A stretch of DNA of 59,063 bases from Actinomycetes bacterium (lineage in GTDB: Bacteria > Actinomycetota > Acidimicrobiia > Acidimicrobiales > Acidimicrobiaceae), in contig JAJYGA010000019.1 in NCBI GenBank assembly GCA_021785255.1, positions 1 through 59,063 on the forward strand, in the 5' to 3' direction. Shown one piece after another: positions 9,410-19,062 of this stretch. The position numbers and the translations under genes are program-made. The notes beneath the pieces were generated by a model. That model did no database searches. It was not told the origin of the DNA and saw only the letters and a program-made list of their open reading frames with translations. Numbering within the stretch: position 1 is the stretch's first letter; each line of letters begins with the position of its first letter.

Positions 9410-10280
9410 AGAGAACTTGGAAAACTTTGACCTCGTTCTGAAGAATTCATCGTTCTCTTCTCCACAGAGAAGATGGATAATAAAGGAGCTGCAAAGTCGT
9501 ATTCGTACCGGCGTCATTGCGAGAGAAGACTCTTATCGCTGGATAAGGGATCTTTGTGAGCGCAGCGCGGAGGGAGAGCCGCTGCAGTATCTCCTTCAGA
9601 GGTGGGAGTTCAGACATTTAGAGCTTTTTCTGGATCACCGCGTGCTTATACCAAGGCCCGAAACGGAACTGATCGTCGATATTGTCTTGGATATTCTTAG
9701 ACAGACCGAAACTGCGAGCTGTGCATTTGAGAAAGAAAAGATTGTAGTTGACCTTGGAGTTGGAAGCGGGGCCATTGCACTGTCTATAGCTTCAGAGTTT
9801 GATCTGGTAAAGGTTTTAGGAACTGAAGTTTCGCCTGAAGCACTTGAAGTGGCTGTAATGAATCTTCAGAAAGTGTCCCTAGATCGTGGTATTAACTTGG
9901 TTGACAAAGTGGATCTGAAGTTAGGGTCTTACTTTGATCCGTTACCGTCGTCGCTGTGTGGCCGCCTGGACGTGGTGGTTAGTAATCCACCGTATCTATC
10001 AGAGGAGTTGTACAGGTGTGCACCGACGACCGTACGTAACTATGAACCTAAGATCGCTCTTACTCCGGGTCCAACGGGTCTCGAGGCTATATGCGTTATT
10101 GTAAGTGAGTCGCGTAAGTGGCTTGTTCCCGGCGGAGCTTTGGTTGTTGAGATCTCACCAGAGCAAAGTCAACGAGTGCAGAGACTCTTGGAGGAAAATG
10201 GCTTTATGAAGATCAAGGTTGTGAATGATCTGACTGGGAGGCAAAGATTTGTGGTTGGAGTAAAACAACTTGTCCAGTAG
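9387..10280 (+). CDS. prmC: release factor glutamine N5-methyltransferase
   Basis: SAM-dependent enzyme that methylates the Gln of the GGQ motif of RF1 and RF2. The 297-residue product has an N-terminal helical substrate-binding region, the IPRPETELIVD segment, the SAM-binding VVDLGVGSGAIALSIA motif, and the NPPY catalytic motif at about residues 200-203. The ATG at 9387 lies inside the 3' end of prfA (23-base overlap), so substrate and modifying enzyme are translationally coupled, as in many bacteria. Confidence 0.95.
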   Translation: MKHDRDSKENLENFDLVLKNSSFSSPQRRWIIKELQSRIRTGVIAREDSYRWIRDLCERSAEGEPLQYLLQRWEFRHLELFLDHRVLIPRPETELIVDIVLDILRQTETASCAFEKEKIVVDLGVGSGAIALSIASEFDLVKVLGTEVSPEALEVAVMNLQKVSLDRGINLVDKVDLKLGSYFDPLPSSLCGRLDVVVSNPPYLSEELYRCAPTTVRNYEPKIALTPGPTGLEAICVIVSESRKWLVPGGALVVEISPEQSQRVQRLLEENGFMKIKVVNDLTGRQRFVVGVKQLVQ

Positions 10281-10989
10281 TGAATCTGCCATAAGAGTCT
10301 TTGATGTTTTGACCGATACTGAAGAGGTCTTCCATGACGAAGACTCTGCGGTTGAGTATGTCGTGAAATGGCTCCGCGAGGGCGTTGTATTCGTGTTGCC
10401 AACTGATACCGTTTATGGCGTAGCTTGTTCAGCGAAGATTGACTCGTCGATCGAGGGTATATTTGACTTGAAGGGACGAGAACTAAGCAAGAGTTTGCCG
10501 GTTTTGGTTTCAGGTCTGGAGATGATCGATGTCCACTTTGGTCCGTTGGATGCTGATGAACGGACTCGATTAGAGGCGGTAGCATCTAAGCTCTGGCCCG
10601 GTGCTTTAACTGTCGTCGTGTCCAGCTCTAGGTTTCTTCCAAAAGGAATCCAAAGAGGTGACGCTTCAGTAGCTTTTCGTTCCCCTGGTGAGAGTTTTTC
10701 GCGTTTAGTTGGTAGGTACGTTCCCCTAGCCTGTACGTCGGCAAATAGGAGCGGTGAAACTCCCGTGACTACTTATGCCCAAGCGATAGCGCTATTGCAA
10801 GACGAATCGATCAAAAAGGTGTTAACACATGTCCGTACGTTGGTGATTGGGGATGCAAGACCTATGGCGGAACAGGCCTCTACACTTGTTGACTTAAGGC
10901 ATAAGACTCCCCGAATACTACGTGAAGGACCCATATCTCACGAAGAGATCGTAGATGCACTAGGTGGCTCAGTACGTATAGGAAGTTGA
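10270..10989 (+). CDS. tsaC: L-threonylcarbamoyladenylate synthase (YrdC/Sua5 family)
   Basis: Makes threonylcarbamoyl-AMP from threonine, bicarbonate and ATP for the t6A37 modification of ANN-decoding tRNAs. The 239-residue protein is mostly one YrdC domain: VFVLPTDTVYGVACSA at about residues 40-55, KGRELSKSLPVLV, the LWPGALTVVV strand, and CTSANRSGE. It lacks the extra C-terminal Sua5 domain, so the short TsaC label fits, although actinobacterial versions are often called Sua5. The TTG start overlaps the prmC stop by 11 bases. The gene order prfA-prmC-tsaC is widely conserved. Confidence 0.93.
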   Translation: MSSSESAIRVFDVLTDTEEVFHDEDSAVEYVVKWLREGVVFVLPTDTVYGVACSAKIDSSIEGIFDLKGRELSKSLPVLVSGLEMIDVHFGPLDADERTRLEAVASKLWPGALTVVVSSSRFLPKGIQRGDASVAFRSPGESFSRLVGRYVPLACTSANRSGETPVTTYAQAIALLQDESIKKVLTHVRTLVIGDARPMAEQASTLVDLRHKTPRILREGPISHEEIVDALGGSVRIGS

Positions 10990-11073
10990 TGAGTGAGTGT
11001 GACGTTTTGGTTCAGAATATTTTTGTGACCATTGGGAAATTAGTGGCCATTTGTTGAGGTGTTCCAGTAAGAG

Positions 11074-11117
11074 CCCGCGGAGGAGAGCGTAGCGATGCTA
11101 TTGATAGCCAACGCGGG
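11074..11117 (+). promoter_or_regulatory. structured leader upstream of glyA (unassigned)
   Basis: The 242-base gap before glyA contains a GC-rich inverted repeat, cccgcg at 11074-11079 and cgcggg at 11112-11117, enclosing a small hairpin gcta-ttga-tagc at 11097-11108. A second 5-base hairpin (gctag/ctagc) sits just before the glyA ribosome site at 11220-11226. This could be a riboswitch or other 5'-leader element, or simply local structure. I compared it from memory with SAH, THF, glycine and ZTP riboswitches and found no clean match. Confidence 0.35.
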
Positions 11118-11231
11118 AACTGAGAGACTTCCCACCGATCACTAGACCTTAATCTTTGAAATACAGGTTTGACGAAGGCTTAATGACTATATCGTTGGCT
11201 AGGATTGTTAGCTAGCGTCAAGGAGGTCTTT

Positions 11232-12530
11232 ATGTCTGAGTATTCGTTGGTTGGGAGTCATTTCCGAGATGTCGATCCAGAGTTGGCTCATCTAGTCGAT
11301 GAAGAGATAGAAAGACAAAGCACCTCGTTGCAGCTCATCGCCTCCGAAAACTTTACATCATTGGCGGTCATGGAAGCTACTGCCTCCGTGTTGACAAATA
11401 AGTACTCAGAAGGATATCCGGGCAAGCGATACTATGGTGGCAATTCAATCGTTGACAAGGTAGAGACCCTGGCGATTGAAAGACTGAAGCTTTTGTTCAA
11501 AGCTGCTCACGCCAATGTTCAACCACACAGTGGAGCGAACGCCAACGCAGCGGTATATTTTGCACTGCTGAAACCCGGTGACACCGTTCTTGCTATGCGT
11601 CTTGACCAAGGAGGTCACCTAACTCACGGGTCGCCGGTGAACTTCTCGGGCCAGCTGTACAACTTCGTTGGCTATGGAGTAACTCCCAAGGGTGTAGACG
11701 GGGAAGTGATTGACTTTGATAGCATGTATGACCTTGCAAAAAAGCACCGACCAAAGATGATCGTTGCAGGAGCTACTGCGTATTCGCGCATTATTGAGGT
11801 AGATAGAGTTCGAGAGATTGCTGATGAAGTTGGTTCGTTGGTCATGTTTGACGCTGCTCACGTTGCGGGATTGATAGCGGCGGAGATCTATCCAAATCCA
11901 CTTTTTACTACGGATGGTTCCAAAGGAGCGGACGTGGTTACCTTTACAACGCATAAAACGCTTCGAGGGCCTCGGGGCGGTGCGATCGTGTCACATGAAG
12001 AGTACGGTCAAAAAATTGACAAGGCTCTTTTCCCTGGTTTTCAAGGCGGCCCACTCGAAAACACTATTGCGGCTAAAGCGGTGGCATTTCTGGAGGCTCT
12101 AAGTCCAAGTTTTAAGGAGTATCAGCAAAAGGTAGTTGAAAACGCGAAGGCTTTAGCCAAAGAACTCGAGGCACAAGGTTTCAGAGTTGTGTCTGGAGGT
12201 ACAGACACGCATTTAATCTTAGTTGATCTGCAGAGCTTTGATATTGACTTGTCGGGGAAACAGGCTCAAGAGGTACTTGATCGTGCTGGGATAACATGTA
12301 ATAGAAATCAGATTCCCGGAGATCCTCGATCTCCTTTCGTAACCTCGGGCCTACGATTTGGAACCGCGGCAATGACCACTGCAAATATGGGGGTTCGCGA
12401 GATGTCTTTGGTAGCGGAGTACGTGGCTGCATCTCTGCGCAAGCGAGAAGATGACCGCGAGATCGAACGAATCCGGAAAGAGGTTAGATCTTTATGCCTC
12501 AAGTTTCCACCACCATTTTTAGTTAGATAA
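11232..12530 (+). CDS. glyA: serine hydroxymethyltransferase
   Basis: PLP enzyme interconverting serine plus tetrahydrofolate with glycine plus 5,10-methylene-THF; the main one-carbon entry point. The PLP lysine is about K242 in [12 protein letters not shown]. Also seen are LIASENFTS near the start, [28 protein letters not shown], the FDAAHVAG metal/PLP region and NRNQIPGD. The ATG at 11232 is preceded by aaggaggtc (11220-11228), a strong Shine-Dalgarno, so the in-frame upstream start at 11205 is not used here. Length of 432 residues is normal. Confidence 0.97.
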   Translation: MSEYSLVGSHFRDVDPELAHLVDEEIERQSTSLQLIASENFTSLAVMEATASVLTNKYSEGYPGKRYYGGNSIVDKVETLAIERLKLLFKAAHANVQPHSGANANAAVYFALLKPGDTVLAMRLDQGGHLTHGSPVNFSGQLYNFVGYGVTPKGVDGEVIDFDSMYDLAKKHRPKMIVAGATAYSRIIEVDRVREIADEVGSLVMFDAAHVAGLIAAEIYPNPLFTTDGSKGADVVTFTTHKTLRGPRGGAIVSHEEYGQKIDKALFPGFQGGPLENTIAAKAVAFLEALSPSFKEYQQKVVENAKALAKELEAQGFRVVSGGTDTHLILVDLQSFDIDLSGKQAQEVLDRAGITCNRNQIPGDPRSPFVTSGLRFGTAAMTTANMGVREMSLVAEYVAASLRKREDDREIERIRKEVRSLCLKFPPPFLVR

Positions 12531-12546
12531 AAAGAGGAGCAGCCAT

Positions 12547-13800
12547 TTGGATTACGTGGCAATAGTTGCCATTGCTGCAGTGGTTACTTATCTTGGTACC
12601 TTTTTAGTCAGGAAGACATCGACGACGTTTGGATTCGTGGTGAAGCCGGGCGGTCGCATGATTCACACGAGAGCTACCCCCACTCTGGGCGGAGTAGCTA
12701 TGTATGGAGGTTTCCTCGTTGCTTTTGGAGTTGCACAACTTCTGGGTGTCTTCCGACCCGTGTTCTCAAGTTCTTCGGAACCAGTCGGAGTGGCCCTTGC
12801 GGGAGCGGTTATCGTTGTTGTGGGAGCTTTGGACGATATCTTTGATGTATCTGCTCCAGCTAAGTTGGCTGGCCAGATACTTTCCTCATCCGTGCTCTGG
12901 GTGTTTGGCGTCACCATGTTTTGGTTTAAACTTCCCTTCGCTGGTGTCGTTGTCCTTTCGGCCTCTATAACGCCACTTTTAACTGCGTTTTGGGTCGTGG
13001 CGATGGAGAACGCTGTAAATCTTATCGATGGTCTTGACGGATTGGCTGGCGGAATTGTGGCGATCGCTTCGTTGGCCTTTGGAATCTATTCCTTGAAGTT
13101 GCAGGCGTTGGGTCAACTTCCTGCAACTTCTTTAGGACCCTTGGTTGCTTTTACAACCTTTGGAATCTGCATTGGTTTTTTGCCCCACAACGTTCATCAA
13201 GCGAAGGTGTTCATGGGTGATACTGGTGCAATGCTATTGGGACTGCTGATGGCTGCTTCTACTTCGGTAGTAGGTGGTAGAACCTCTAACGTTGCTGACC
13301 AAACCTTCTTTTTCTTTGCACCGCTAGCCATACCTTTTGTAATTCTGGGCGTGCCTATGTTTGATATGGCTTTTGCGGTTGTGAGAAGAACCGCTCGTCG
13401 TAGTGCAGTCTCTTCTCCTGATAAAGAACACCTGCACCATCGTCTCATGCAGATGGGACATGGCCATGCACGATCTGTGGTAATACTTTGGGCATGGACT
13501 TCCGTTTTGGCACTTGTAGCACTTACTCCCACATTTATAAGCGAAACCAAGGCCATCGTGCCCGTTGTGATAGTGCTAGTAGCGGTAATACTTTGGGTGA
13601 TGCTGCACCCCGGAACTAAAGAGCGACGAAAGCATGCTAGAGCCGGCTGGTTCCGTGACATGGTTCCTGGTCGGAGCCGTCCAAAAGGAGTCGTAACCAA
13701 GAGGTGGGGGCGTAAGACAAGCGGGGTTGAATCTGGCGACGTGATGCCAGAGGATAAGAGTTCCAAGATCTCGGACAAGACTGTGCTGCCCAATGGGTGA
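12547..13800 (+). CDS. wecA: WecA/MraY-family undecaprenyl-phosphate sugar-1-phosphate transferase
   Basis: Polytopic membrane enzyme that moves a sugar 1-phosphate (probably GlcNAc-1-P) from UDP-sugar to undecaprenyl phosphate, starting cell-wall linkage-unit or glycan synthesis. About ten hydrophobic segments carry the family signatures PTLGGVAMYGG, GALDDIFDVS (catalytic Asp pair), NAVNLIDGLDGLAGG, FMGDTGAMLLG and EHLHHRL, the His cluster typical of WecA/TagO rather than MraY. A basic hydrophilic tail of about 70 residues follows the last membrane segment and is not part of the core family. TTG start preceded by aaagaggagcagcc. It lies between glyA and the atp operon, a conserved actinobacterial position. 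Confidence 0.88.
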   Translation: MDYVAIVAIAAVVTYLGTFLVRKTSTTFGFVVKPGGRMIHTRATPTLGGVAMYGGFLVAFGVAQLLGVFRPVFSSSSEPVGVALAGAVIVVVGALDDIFDVSAPAKLAGQILSSSVLWVFGVTMFWFKLPFAGVVVLSASITPLLTAFWVVAMENAVNLIDGLDGLAGGIVAIASLAFGIYSLKLQALGQLPATSLGPLVAFTTFGICIGFLPHNVHQAKVFMGDTGAMLLGLLMAASTSVVGGRTSNVADQTFFFFAPLAIPFVILGVPMFDMAFAVVRRTARRSAVSSPDKEHLHHRLMQMGHGHARSVVILWAWTSVLALVALTPTFISETKAIVPVVIVLVAVILWVMLHPGTKERRKHARAGWFRDMVPGRSRPKGVVTKRWGRKTSGVESGDVMPEDKSSKISDKTVLPNG

Positions 13801-13909
13801 TTCGGGAACATCTGTAGATGTGAAGAAGATAGGGAGATGAACCTTGGCCCTCTTCGATTTTCGGCTATAGTCTTTCAAGTTTGGCAGATCTTCCAACTTC
13901 GCGTATATT

Positions 13910-14317
13910 GTGACAAGGTATAAATTCAATGGTGGTGTTTTCTTGTCTCGTCTTTTGTTAGGTCTTTTCCGACAGCTAAAAAATCCCTTAGGGGTGCCAG
14001 AAGGAGGAACAGCCGCTCCTTTCACCGATGCTATTGCCGTAGTAGTAGAGCAGGTTGGGGTAGTGGTTCTGATGGCTCTTGTGGGCTGGTGGCTAGCGAC
14101 GTCTTTTGGAAGTATCTGGTACTTCGTGGGTGCTGTTATTTTTGGTGCGCTAGGTTCAGTGCTTAGGTCCTACTATCAAACGCGCCTTGAGATGGATGAA
14201 GCGATGAATCGATGGAGATTGGAAAAAAAGCAGTCAAACGGAAGCGGTAGTGGTGAGGGCTTCAGTGGACTTCTCGAGGGTTCAACAACGTGTGACATTA
14301 ATACATCAGATGAATAA
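13910..14317 (+). CDS. small membrane protein, AtpZ-like
   Basis: 135-residue protein with two hydrophobic segments (about residues 45-62 and 66-86) separated by a short turn, and a charged C-terminal tail. Small two-helix proteins of the AtpZ/AtpI group often lie directly ahead of the F0 genes and are thought to help ion handling or c-ring assembly. Position and topology support that call here; I see no diagnostic motif. The start is uncertain: GTG at 13910, or TTG at 13943, which would give a shorter N-terminus. There is no strong ribosome site at either. Confidence 0.6.
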   Translation: MTRYKFNGGVFLSRLLLGLFRQLKNPLGVPEGGTAAPFTDAIAVVVEQVGVVVLMALVGWWLATSFGSIWYFVGAVIFGALGSVLRSYYQTRLEMDEAMNRWRLEKKQSNGSGSGEGFSGLLEGSTTCDINTSDE

Positions 14318-14425
14318 CCAAAATGATGCCTTTACAACTTGCGTTATCTATAAGTTTCATGATAGTTTATGAGCTGGTTTTGCGACACACAGGGGTTGTT
14401 GAGCCGAGAATCGCGTTAGAAGGGT

Positions 14426-14869
14426 GTGCCAGTGCCTAGTGATGTAAGTACTGACAATGGTAAGGATATCGAACTTATCCTTGGTAAAAAGCTTGTTACG
14501 TACTCCATTTTGGTCTCATTAGCGGTAGTGGCTATTGCGTTTGTTATATACGGAGAACATGGCTTATATTCTGCGGCCTATGGGTGTTTGTTGGTGGTAA
14601 TTAATTTTGTGATTGCAACAAAACTTCTTTCAGCAGGCGCTAGGATTTCTCCGGTTGCTTTGATGGCTGCGGCTGTTGGAAGCATGTTTGTGGACTTGAT
14701 ACTACTTACGGTGGGAACTTTGCCCGTCGTGAAAGCTGACTGGATGAACTTGAAAGTTTACGGAGGAGCTCTAATTATCACGCATCTATCTGCAGTTGCT
14801 TTGATGGCCCGTGGTGTGACTGGAAAGCTGGCGTACGCCGGTCTAAGACCACCTAAGAGGAGTAATTAG
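14426..14869 (+). CDS. AtpI-like ATP synthase accessory membrane protein
   Basis: 147-residue protein with four predicted membrane helices (about residues 24-42, 48-66, 78-98, 110-130). Length, topology and place immediately before atpB fit the poorly conserved AtpI family, which assists assembly of the c-ring in other bacteria. The GTG start at 14426 follows agaaggg. The stop is 2 bases before the atpB start, so it belongs to the atp operon. Function is inferred from context. Confidence 0.68.
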   Translation: MPVPSDVSTDNGKDIELILGKKLVTYSILVSLAVVAIAFVIYGEHGLYSAAYGCLLVVINFVIATKLLSAGARISPVALMAAAVGSMFVDLILLTVGTLPVVKADWMNLKVYGGALIITHLSAVALMARGVTGKLAYAGLRPPKRSN

Positions 14870-14871
14870 GC

Positions 14872-15645
14872 GTGTTTGTACTGGCTAGCATTAATTTTCC
14901 TCCTATAGGAGAACTTCTCAACTGGAAGACAATATTTTTTGGTGGCTCGGCACTGGCTTTCAATAAGATTGGACTTATAACTCTTGCTGCAGCCGTCATT
15001 ACAATAGTGCTGTTTGTTTTAGCTGGTAGAGGTGCAAAGCTCATACCGACTGGTCTTCAAAACGTCATTGAGTACGGGGTTGACTTCGTTACGAACTTAA
15101 TCGTTCTAGAAGCGATGGGTCCAGAGGGCATGGCCTGGGTTCCATGGCTGGTTGGAATGTTCTTTTTTATTTTGTTTAGCAACCTTTTCGAGGTTATTCC
15201 GTTCATCCAAATGCCCGCAACCGCTAGAACAAGCGTTACGATACCTTTGGCACTGATTTCTTACGTTACCTTCGTGGTGGTAGGTATAAAAAGACAGGGC
15301 TTTGGTAAGTACCTGAAGACCTCACTGGTTCCCAAAGGTGTTCCTGTTGCGTTACTACCACTTCTTATTCCATTAGAGTTCCTGTCCACCTTCATAGTGC
15401 GACCCTTCGCATTAGCAATTCGTCTTTTTGGAAATATGTTGGCAGGTCACCTTCTGCTGGTCACCTTTGCTATCTTGTCCGAGGCTCTATTTGTGAAGAG
15501 CATCCTTTTAGTAGCGTTGCCTTTGCCCTTTGCCATGCTGGTATTGGTTACTGGGTACGAAATATTCGTAAGTGCTCTTCAGGCGTTTATCTTTACGACT
15601 CTTACGGCGGTTTACATTGGGGAGGCGATGGCAGGCGATCACTAA
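14872..15645 (+). CDS. atpB: F0F1 ATP synthase subunit a
   Basis: Membrane stator subunit that forms the two proton half-channels beside the c-ring. The 257-residue sequence has the family helices, including FNLFEVIPF-type sequence (SNLFEVIPF), the essential arginine in LAIRLFGNMLAGH, and the C-terminal ALQAFIFTTLTAVYIGEA. GTG start two bases after the previous stop, following taagaggagtaa. It begins the structural part of the operon atpB-E-F-H-A-G-D-C. Confidence 0.96.
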   Translation: MFVLASINFPPIGELLNWKTIFFGGSALAFNKIGLITLAAAVITIVLFVLAGRGAKLIPTGLQNVIEYGVDFVTNLIVLEAMGPEGMAWVPWLVGMFFFILFSNLFEVIPFIQMPATARTSVTIPLALISYVTFVVVGIKRQGFGKYLKTSLVPKGVPVALLPLLIPLEFLSTFIVRPFALAIRLFGNMLAGHLLLVTFAILSEALFVKSILLVALPLPFAMLVLVTGYEIFVSALQAFIFTTLTAVYIGEAMAGDH

Positions 15646-15732
15646 GCGTATCTACATAAACTTGACCTGGATTCCCCGATGTGGAACAGGAGAAGTGTTT
15701 TTATAGTTTTTCTAACAAAATGGGTAAGTAAT

Positions 15733-15800
15733 CTCTGACATGGACTCGAAACGGTTAGGGTCAGAGTTAAATAAATCGAGAGATCAAATCGGTCTCTTTT
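15733..15800 (+). promoter_or_regulatory. paired hairpins in the atpB-atpE spacer
   Basis: The 178-base gap between atpB and atpE is unusually long for this otherwise compact operon. It carries a 7-base inverted repeat, ctctgac (15733-15739) and gtcagag (15760-15766), and then a 5-base hairpin agaga/tctct (15779-15783 / 15793-15797) followed by TTT. These lie just ahead of the strong atpE ribosome site (aggagg at 15811-15816). They could be an attenuator, an RNase processing site or a stabilising 5' structure for the atpE-onward mRNA. The c subunit is needed in about ten copies, so differential expression here is plausible. Confidence 0.4.
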
Positions 15801-15802
15801 AG

Positions 15803-16101
<299 letters not shown>

Positions 16102-16102
<1 letters not shown>

Positions 16103-16632
16103 TGCATCTATATATTTTTGGAGCAAACCAAGCTTTTAATCCGATTCTCCCAGCGACTGGCGAGATCATTTGGTCGGTGATCTCCTTCGTTGTACTTTTG
16201 GTTCTGTTGGCAAAGTACGCCTTTCCGCCAGTGAAGAAGATAATGGCTGAACGTACCGCGAAGATCCGTGGTGATATTGAGGCTGCGGAGAAGGCTCGGC
16301 TGGAGGCGGAGCGGGTCTTAGCTGAGTACAGAAACCAACTGGAAGAAGCTCGGAAGGAAGCCAATCGGCTCGTTGAAGAGGCAAGGAAGACTGCAGGTCT
16401 CGTAAGAGAGGATCTATTAAAGCGTGCCCATGAAGAGGCGGCCGATATTAAACGACGTGCCGATGAAGCTCTTGCTATCGAAAAAGAGCGAGTGATGAAC
16501 GAACTCAGAGGCTCCTTAGGGGACTTGGCGGTCGAGCTGGCATCGAGGATTATCTCTTTTGAAATCGAGAGGCAGAATGTCGATCCACTGGTCGAGCAGT
16601 TTTTGCATGAAATGGGCGCGAGATCTAAGTGA
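16102..16632 (+). CDS. atpF: F0F1 ATP synthase subunit b
   Basis: Peripheral-stalk subunit of 176 residues: one N-terminal membrane helix (EIIWSVISFVVLLVLLAKYA) followed by a long, strongly charged coiled coil rich in Glu/Lys/Arg/Ala heptads. Only one b-type gene is present in the operon, and AtpH is a separate protein, unlike the b-delta fusion of mycobacteria. The ATG start shares a base with the atpE stop. The stop overlaps the GTG of atpH by 4 bases. Confidence 0.95.
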
Positions 16633-17504
16633 GAGAGTGGGTATTGGGGTACGCCTTGGGCGTGCGTGACGTAGCTGAGTCTCAGAACTGCCTTGAGATG
16701 GTCCGAGATGACCTGTACACGGTATATTCGGTGATCGAAAGTTCCGAAGAACTTGGAAGCGTACTGAGTGACTCTACCTATAGTCCGCAGCAAAGATCGG
16801 AGCTGGTAACTGACATCTTTGGTTCCAAGGTGACCTCTAGCTTTACGACTAATCTGTTGGAAGAAGCGGTTTCGGCTGAGATTCCCAGTGAACTAAGGCA
16901 TACGTTGAAGGACCTACCGGAGATTTTTTTTGCCGAGTTCAACCCCGACAAAATTGGATTTGCTTCGACTCGCAAGAGGGTGGAAGGATATACGTTAGCT
17001 CAAGTGAGAGTTGGTGGATCAATTGACCTTGCTGACGTAGAGAACGATCTTTTCAAGGTTGCGAGAACGCTGGAGGTCAATGGCTCTTTGCGTCGCCTTC
17101 TTTCGGGGGTGGGATCTAACGCAGATCTTCGCAAGGGTTTGGTTTCGGACTTGTTTTCTGAACGTGTTAGTACTGCAACCCTGAAGCTTATCTTGTTCGC
17201 CGTGCAGACCTCAAGAGTTCGGGATATTGTAGAACTTCTAGACGACTTAGTAGTTCTCTTGTCTACCGAAAGAGGTAAGGGAATTGCAGACGTCCGATCG
17301 GCTCGGGAGCTTATAGATCCACAAAAAGAGGCGTTGTTAAGTACGCTGGAAGGACTCATGTCAAGAAGTTTGGAACTTCGCGATCGCGTTCAACCGAACT
17401 TGGTAGCTGGTATTGTGGCCCTTGTTGGAGACACGCTGTTCGATATAAGTGCTCGTAGAAGGCTAGAAGAAGTACGTTCTTTAGTAGCAGATGCGATTCA
17501 TTAG
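16629..17504 (+). CDS. atpH: F0F1 ATP synthase subunit delta (long form)
   Basis: Stator subunit joining the b stalk to the top of the F1 head. At 291 residues it is much longer than the ~177-residue E. coli protein but close to the ~270-residue form found in many actinobacteria. The second half (from about residue 105) carries the OSCP/delta-like repeat, ending in the conserved LVGDTLFDISARRRLEEVR, which is the usual C-terminal delta signature (D.SVRGQLE-like). The N-terminal half looks like a second, degenerate delta-type helical domain. GTG start overlapping atpF. Confidence 0.93.
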   Translation: MREWVLGYALGVRDVAESQNCLEMVRDDLYTVYSVIESSEELGSVLSDSTYSPQQRSELVTDIFGSKVTSSFTTNLLEEAVSAEIPSELRHTLKDLPEIFFAEFNPDKIGFASTRKRVEGYTLAQVRVGGSIDLADVENDLFKVARTLEVNGSLRRLLSGVGSNADLRKGLVSDLFSERVSTATLKLILFAVQTSRVRDIVELLDDLVVLLSTERGKGIADVRSARELIDPQKEALLSTLEGLMSRSLELRDRVQPNLVAGIVALVGDTLFDISARRRLEEVRSLVADAIH

Positions 17505-17525
17505 ATAACTGTTTGGGAGACTTAA

Positions 17526-19052
17526 TTGGCTGATTTTACTATTGACTCAGAGGAGATTTCCGAAGCTATTAAACGGCGTCTCTCCGATTATAAACCTGCG
17601 TTAGCAGGGGAAGAGGTGGGAAGGGTTCTGGAGCTCGGTGACGGAATCGCTAGGGTTTCAGGCCTCCCTTCAGTTGCTGTCAATGAGTTGTTGAACTTTG
17701 AGAGAGGTGCGGTAGGCCTAGCACTGAACTTGGACGAAGACACTATTGGAGCCGTTTTGCTTGGTGCAGCCAACTCCGTTGAAGAAGGTGAGTTTGTTCG
17801 TTCTAGTGGTTCGATTCTTTCTGTTCCAGTCGGCGATGCTCTATTGGGTCGAGTTGTCAATGCCCTGGGTGAACCTATAGATGCGAAAGGTCCTGTTGAG
17901 TATCGTGAAACCAGAAGGCTGGAGGTTCAAGCTCCTGGAATTGTAGATAGACAGCCAGTCAGCGAACCTATGCAGACAGGTATCAAGGCGATCGATACAA
18001 TGTGCCCTATCGGTCGTGGCCAGCGAGAACTAATAATTGGAGATCGCAAGACAGGCAAGACTTCTGTGGCGCTAGACACAATCATCAATCAAAAGGGAAA
18101 TGGCGTCAAGTGTATTTATGTGGCGATTGGCCAAAAAGGATCTACCGTCGCGGCGGCTGTAGCAATCCTTGAAGAGCATGGTGCTTTGGATCATACGGTA
18201 GTGGTGGTAGCAACTGCAGACGAACCGGCTCCTTTTAAATATCTGGCGCCCTATGCAGGATGTGCTATGGGGCAACACTGGATGGAAAGTGGCCAACATG
18301 CTCTTATCGTCTATGATGACTTGTCCAAGCAGGCCGAGGCCTACAGACAGCTTGCCCTTTTGTTGCGGCGTCCACCGGGTCGTGAGGCTTATCCGGGAGA
18401 TGTGTTTTATCTACACTCAAGGTTGCTGGAGCGAGCCGCGAAACTTTCTGACGAAAGGGGTGGTGGTTCTCTAACGGCGTTGCCGATAATTGAAACCAAA
18501 GAAGGAGATATTTCGGCCTACATACCTACAAACGTCATCTCTATTACCGATGGCCAGGTGTTTTTAGATACAGATCTGTTCTACTCTGGCGTGCGTCCTG
18601 CCATAAACGTAGGTACGTCGGTCTCCAGGGTAGGTGGTGCTGCTCAAATCAAGGCGATGAGAGAAGTGGGTGGAAATCTGCGTATAGATCTTGCACAGTT
18701 CAGAGAACTTGAAGCCTTTGCCGCCTTTGGCTCTGAGTTGGATAAGATCTCGCAGGCTCAACTTGATCGGGGTTATCGTCTAACGGAGTTGCTGAAGCAG
18801 CCGCAAAACTCGCCAGTGCCCGTAGAAGAGCAGGTAGTTACGATTTTCATGGGAACCTCTGGCCTCCTGGACGATATCTTGGCGCAAGACGTAGGACGGT
18901 TTGTTGTAGATGCAGTTGACTTCATGAGAGCCCGTCACGGTGACCTCCTTAAAGTTATTAGAGAAACCGGAAAACTTCCTGATCGTAGCGAGTTGACGAA
19001 GGCGATTGAGGAGTTTAAGACGGGCTTTGAGCCGTCTTCGGATAAGAGCTAG
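17526..19052 (+). CDS. atpA: F0F1 ATP synthase subunit alpha
   Basis: Non-catalytic nucleotide-binding F1 subunit, 508 residues, normal length. Shows the beta-barrel N-domain ([17 protein letters not shown]), Walker [13 protein letters not shown] at about residues 171-182, the [16 protein letters not shown] Walker B region, [20 protein letters not shown], and the arginine-finger segment [18 protein letters not shown] start after tgggagactta. It lies 21 bases after atpH and 10 before atpG. Confidence 0.97.
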   Translation: MADFTIDSEEISEAIKRRLSDYKPALAGEEVGRVLELGDGIARVSGLPSVAVNELLNFERGAVGLALNLDEDTIGAVLLGAANSVEEGEFVRSSGSILSVPVGDALLGRVVNALGEPIDAKGPVEYRETRRLEVQAPGIVDRQPVSEPMQTGIKAIDTMCPIGRGQRELIIGDRKTGKTSVALDTIINQKGNGVKCIYVAIGQKGSTVAAAVAILEEHGALDHTVVVVATADEPAPFKYLAPYAGCAMGQHWMESGQHALIVYDDLSKQAEAYRQLALLLRRPPGREAYPGDVFYLHSRLLERAAKLSDERGGGSLTALPIIETKEGDISAYIPTNVISITDGQVFLDTDLFYSGVRPAINVGTSVSRVGGAAQIKAMREVGGNLRIDLAQFRELEAFAAFGSELDKISQAQLDRGYRLTELLKQPQNSPVPVEEQVVTIFMGTSGLLDDILAQDVGRFVVDAVDFMRARHGDLLKVIRETGKLPDRSELTKAIEEFKTGFEPSSDKS

Positions 19053-19062
19053 GAGCTAATCG

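Noticed and set aside
11205-11231. TTG 11205 as the glyA start
   Set aside because: The strong Shine-Dalgarno lies inside this stretch, just before ATG 11232.
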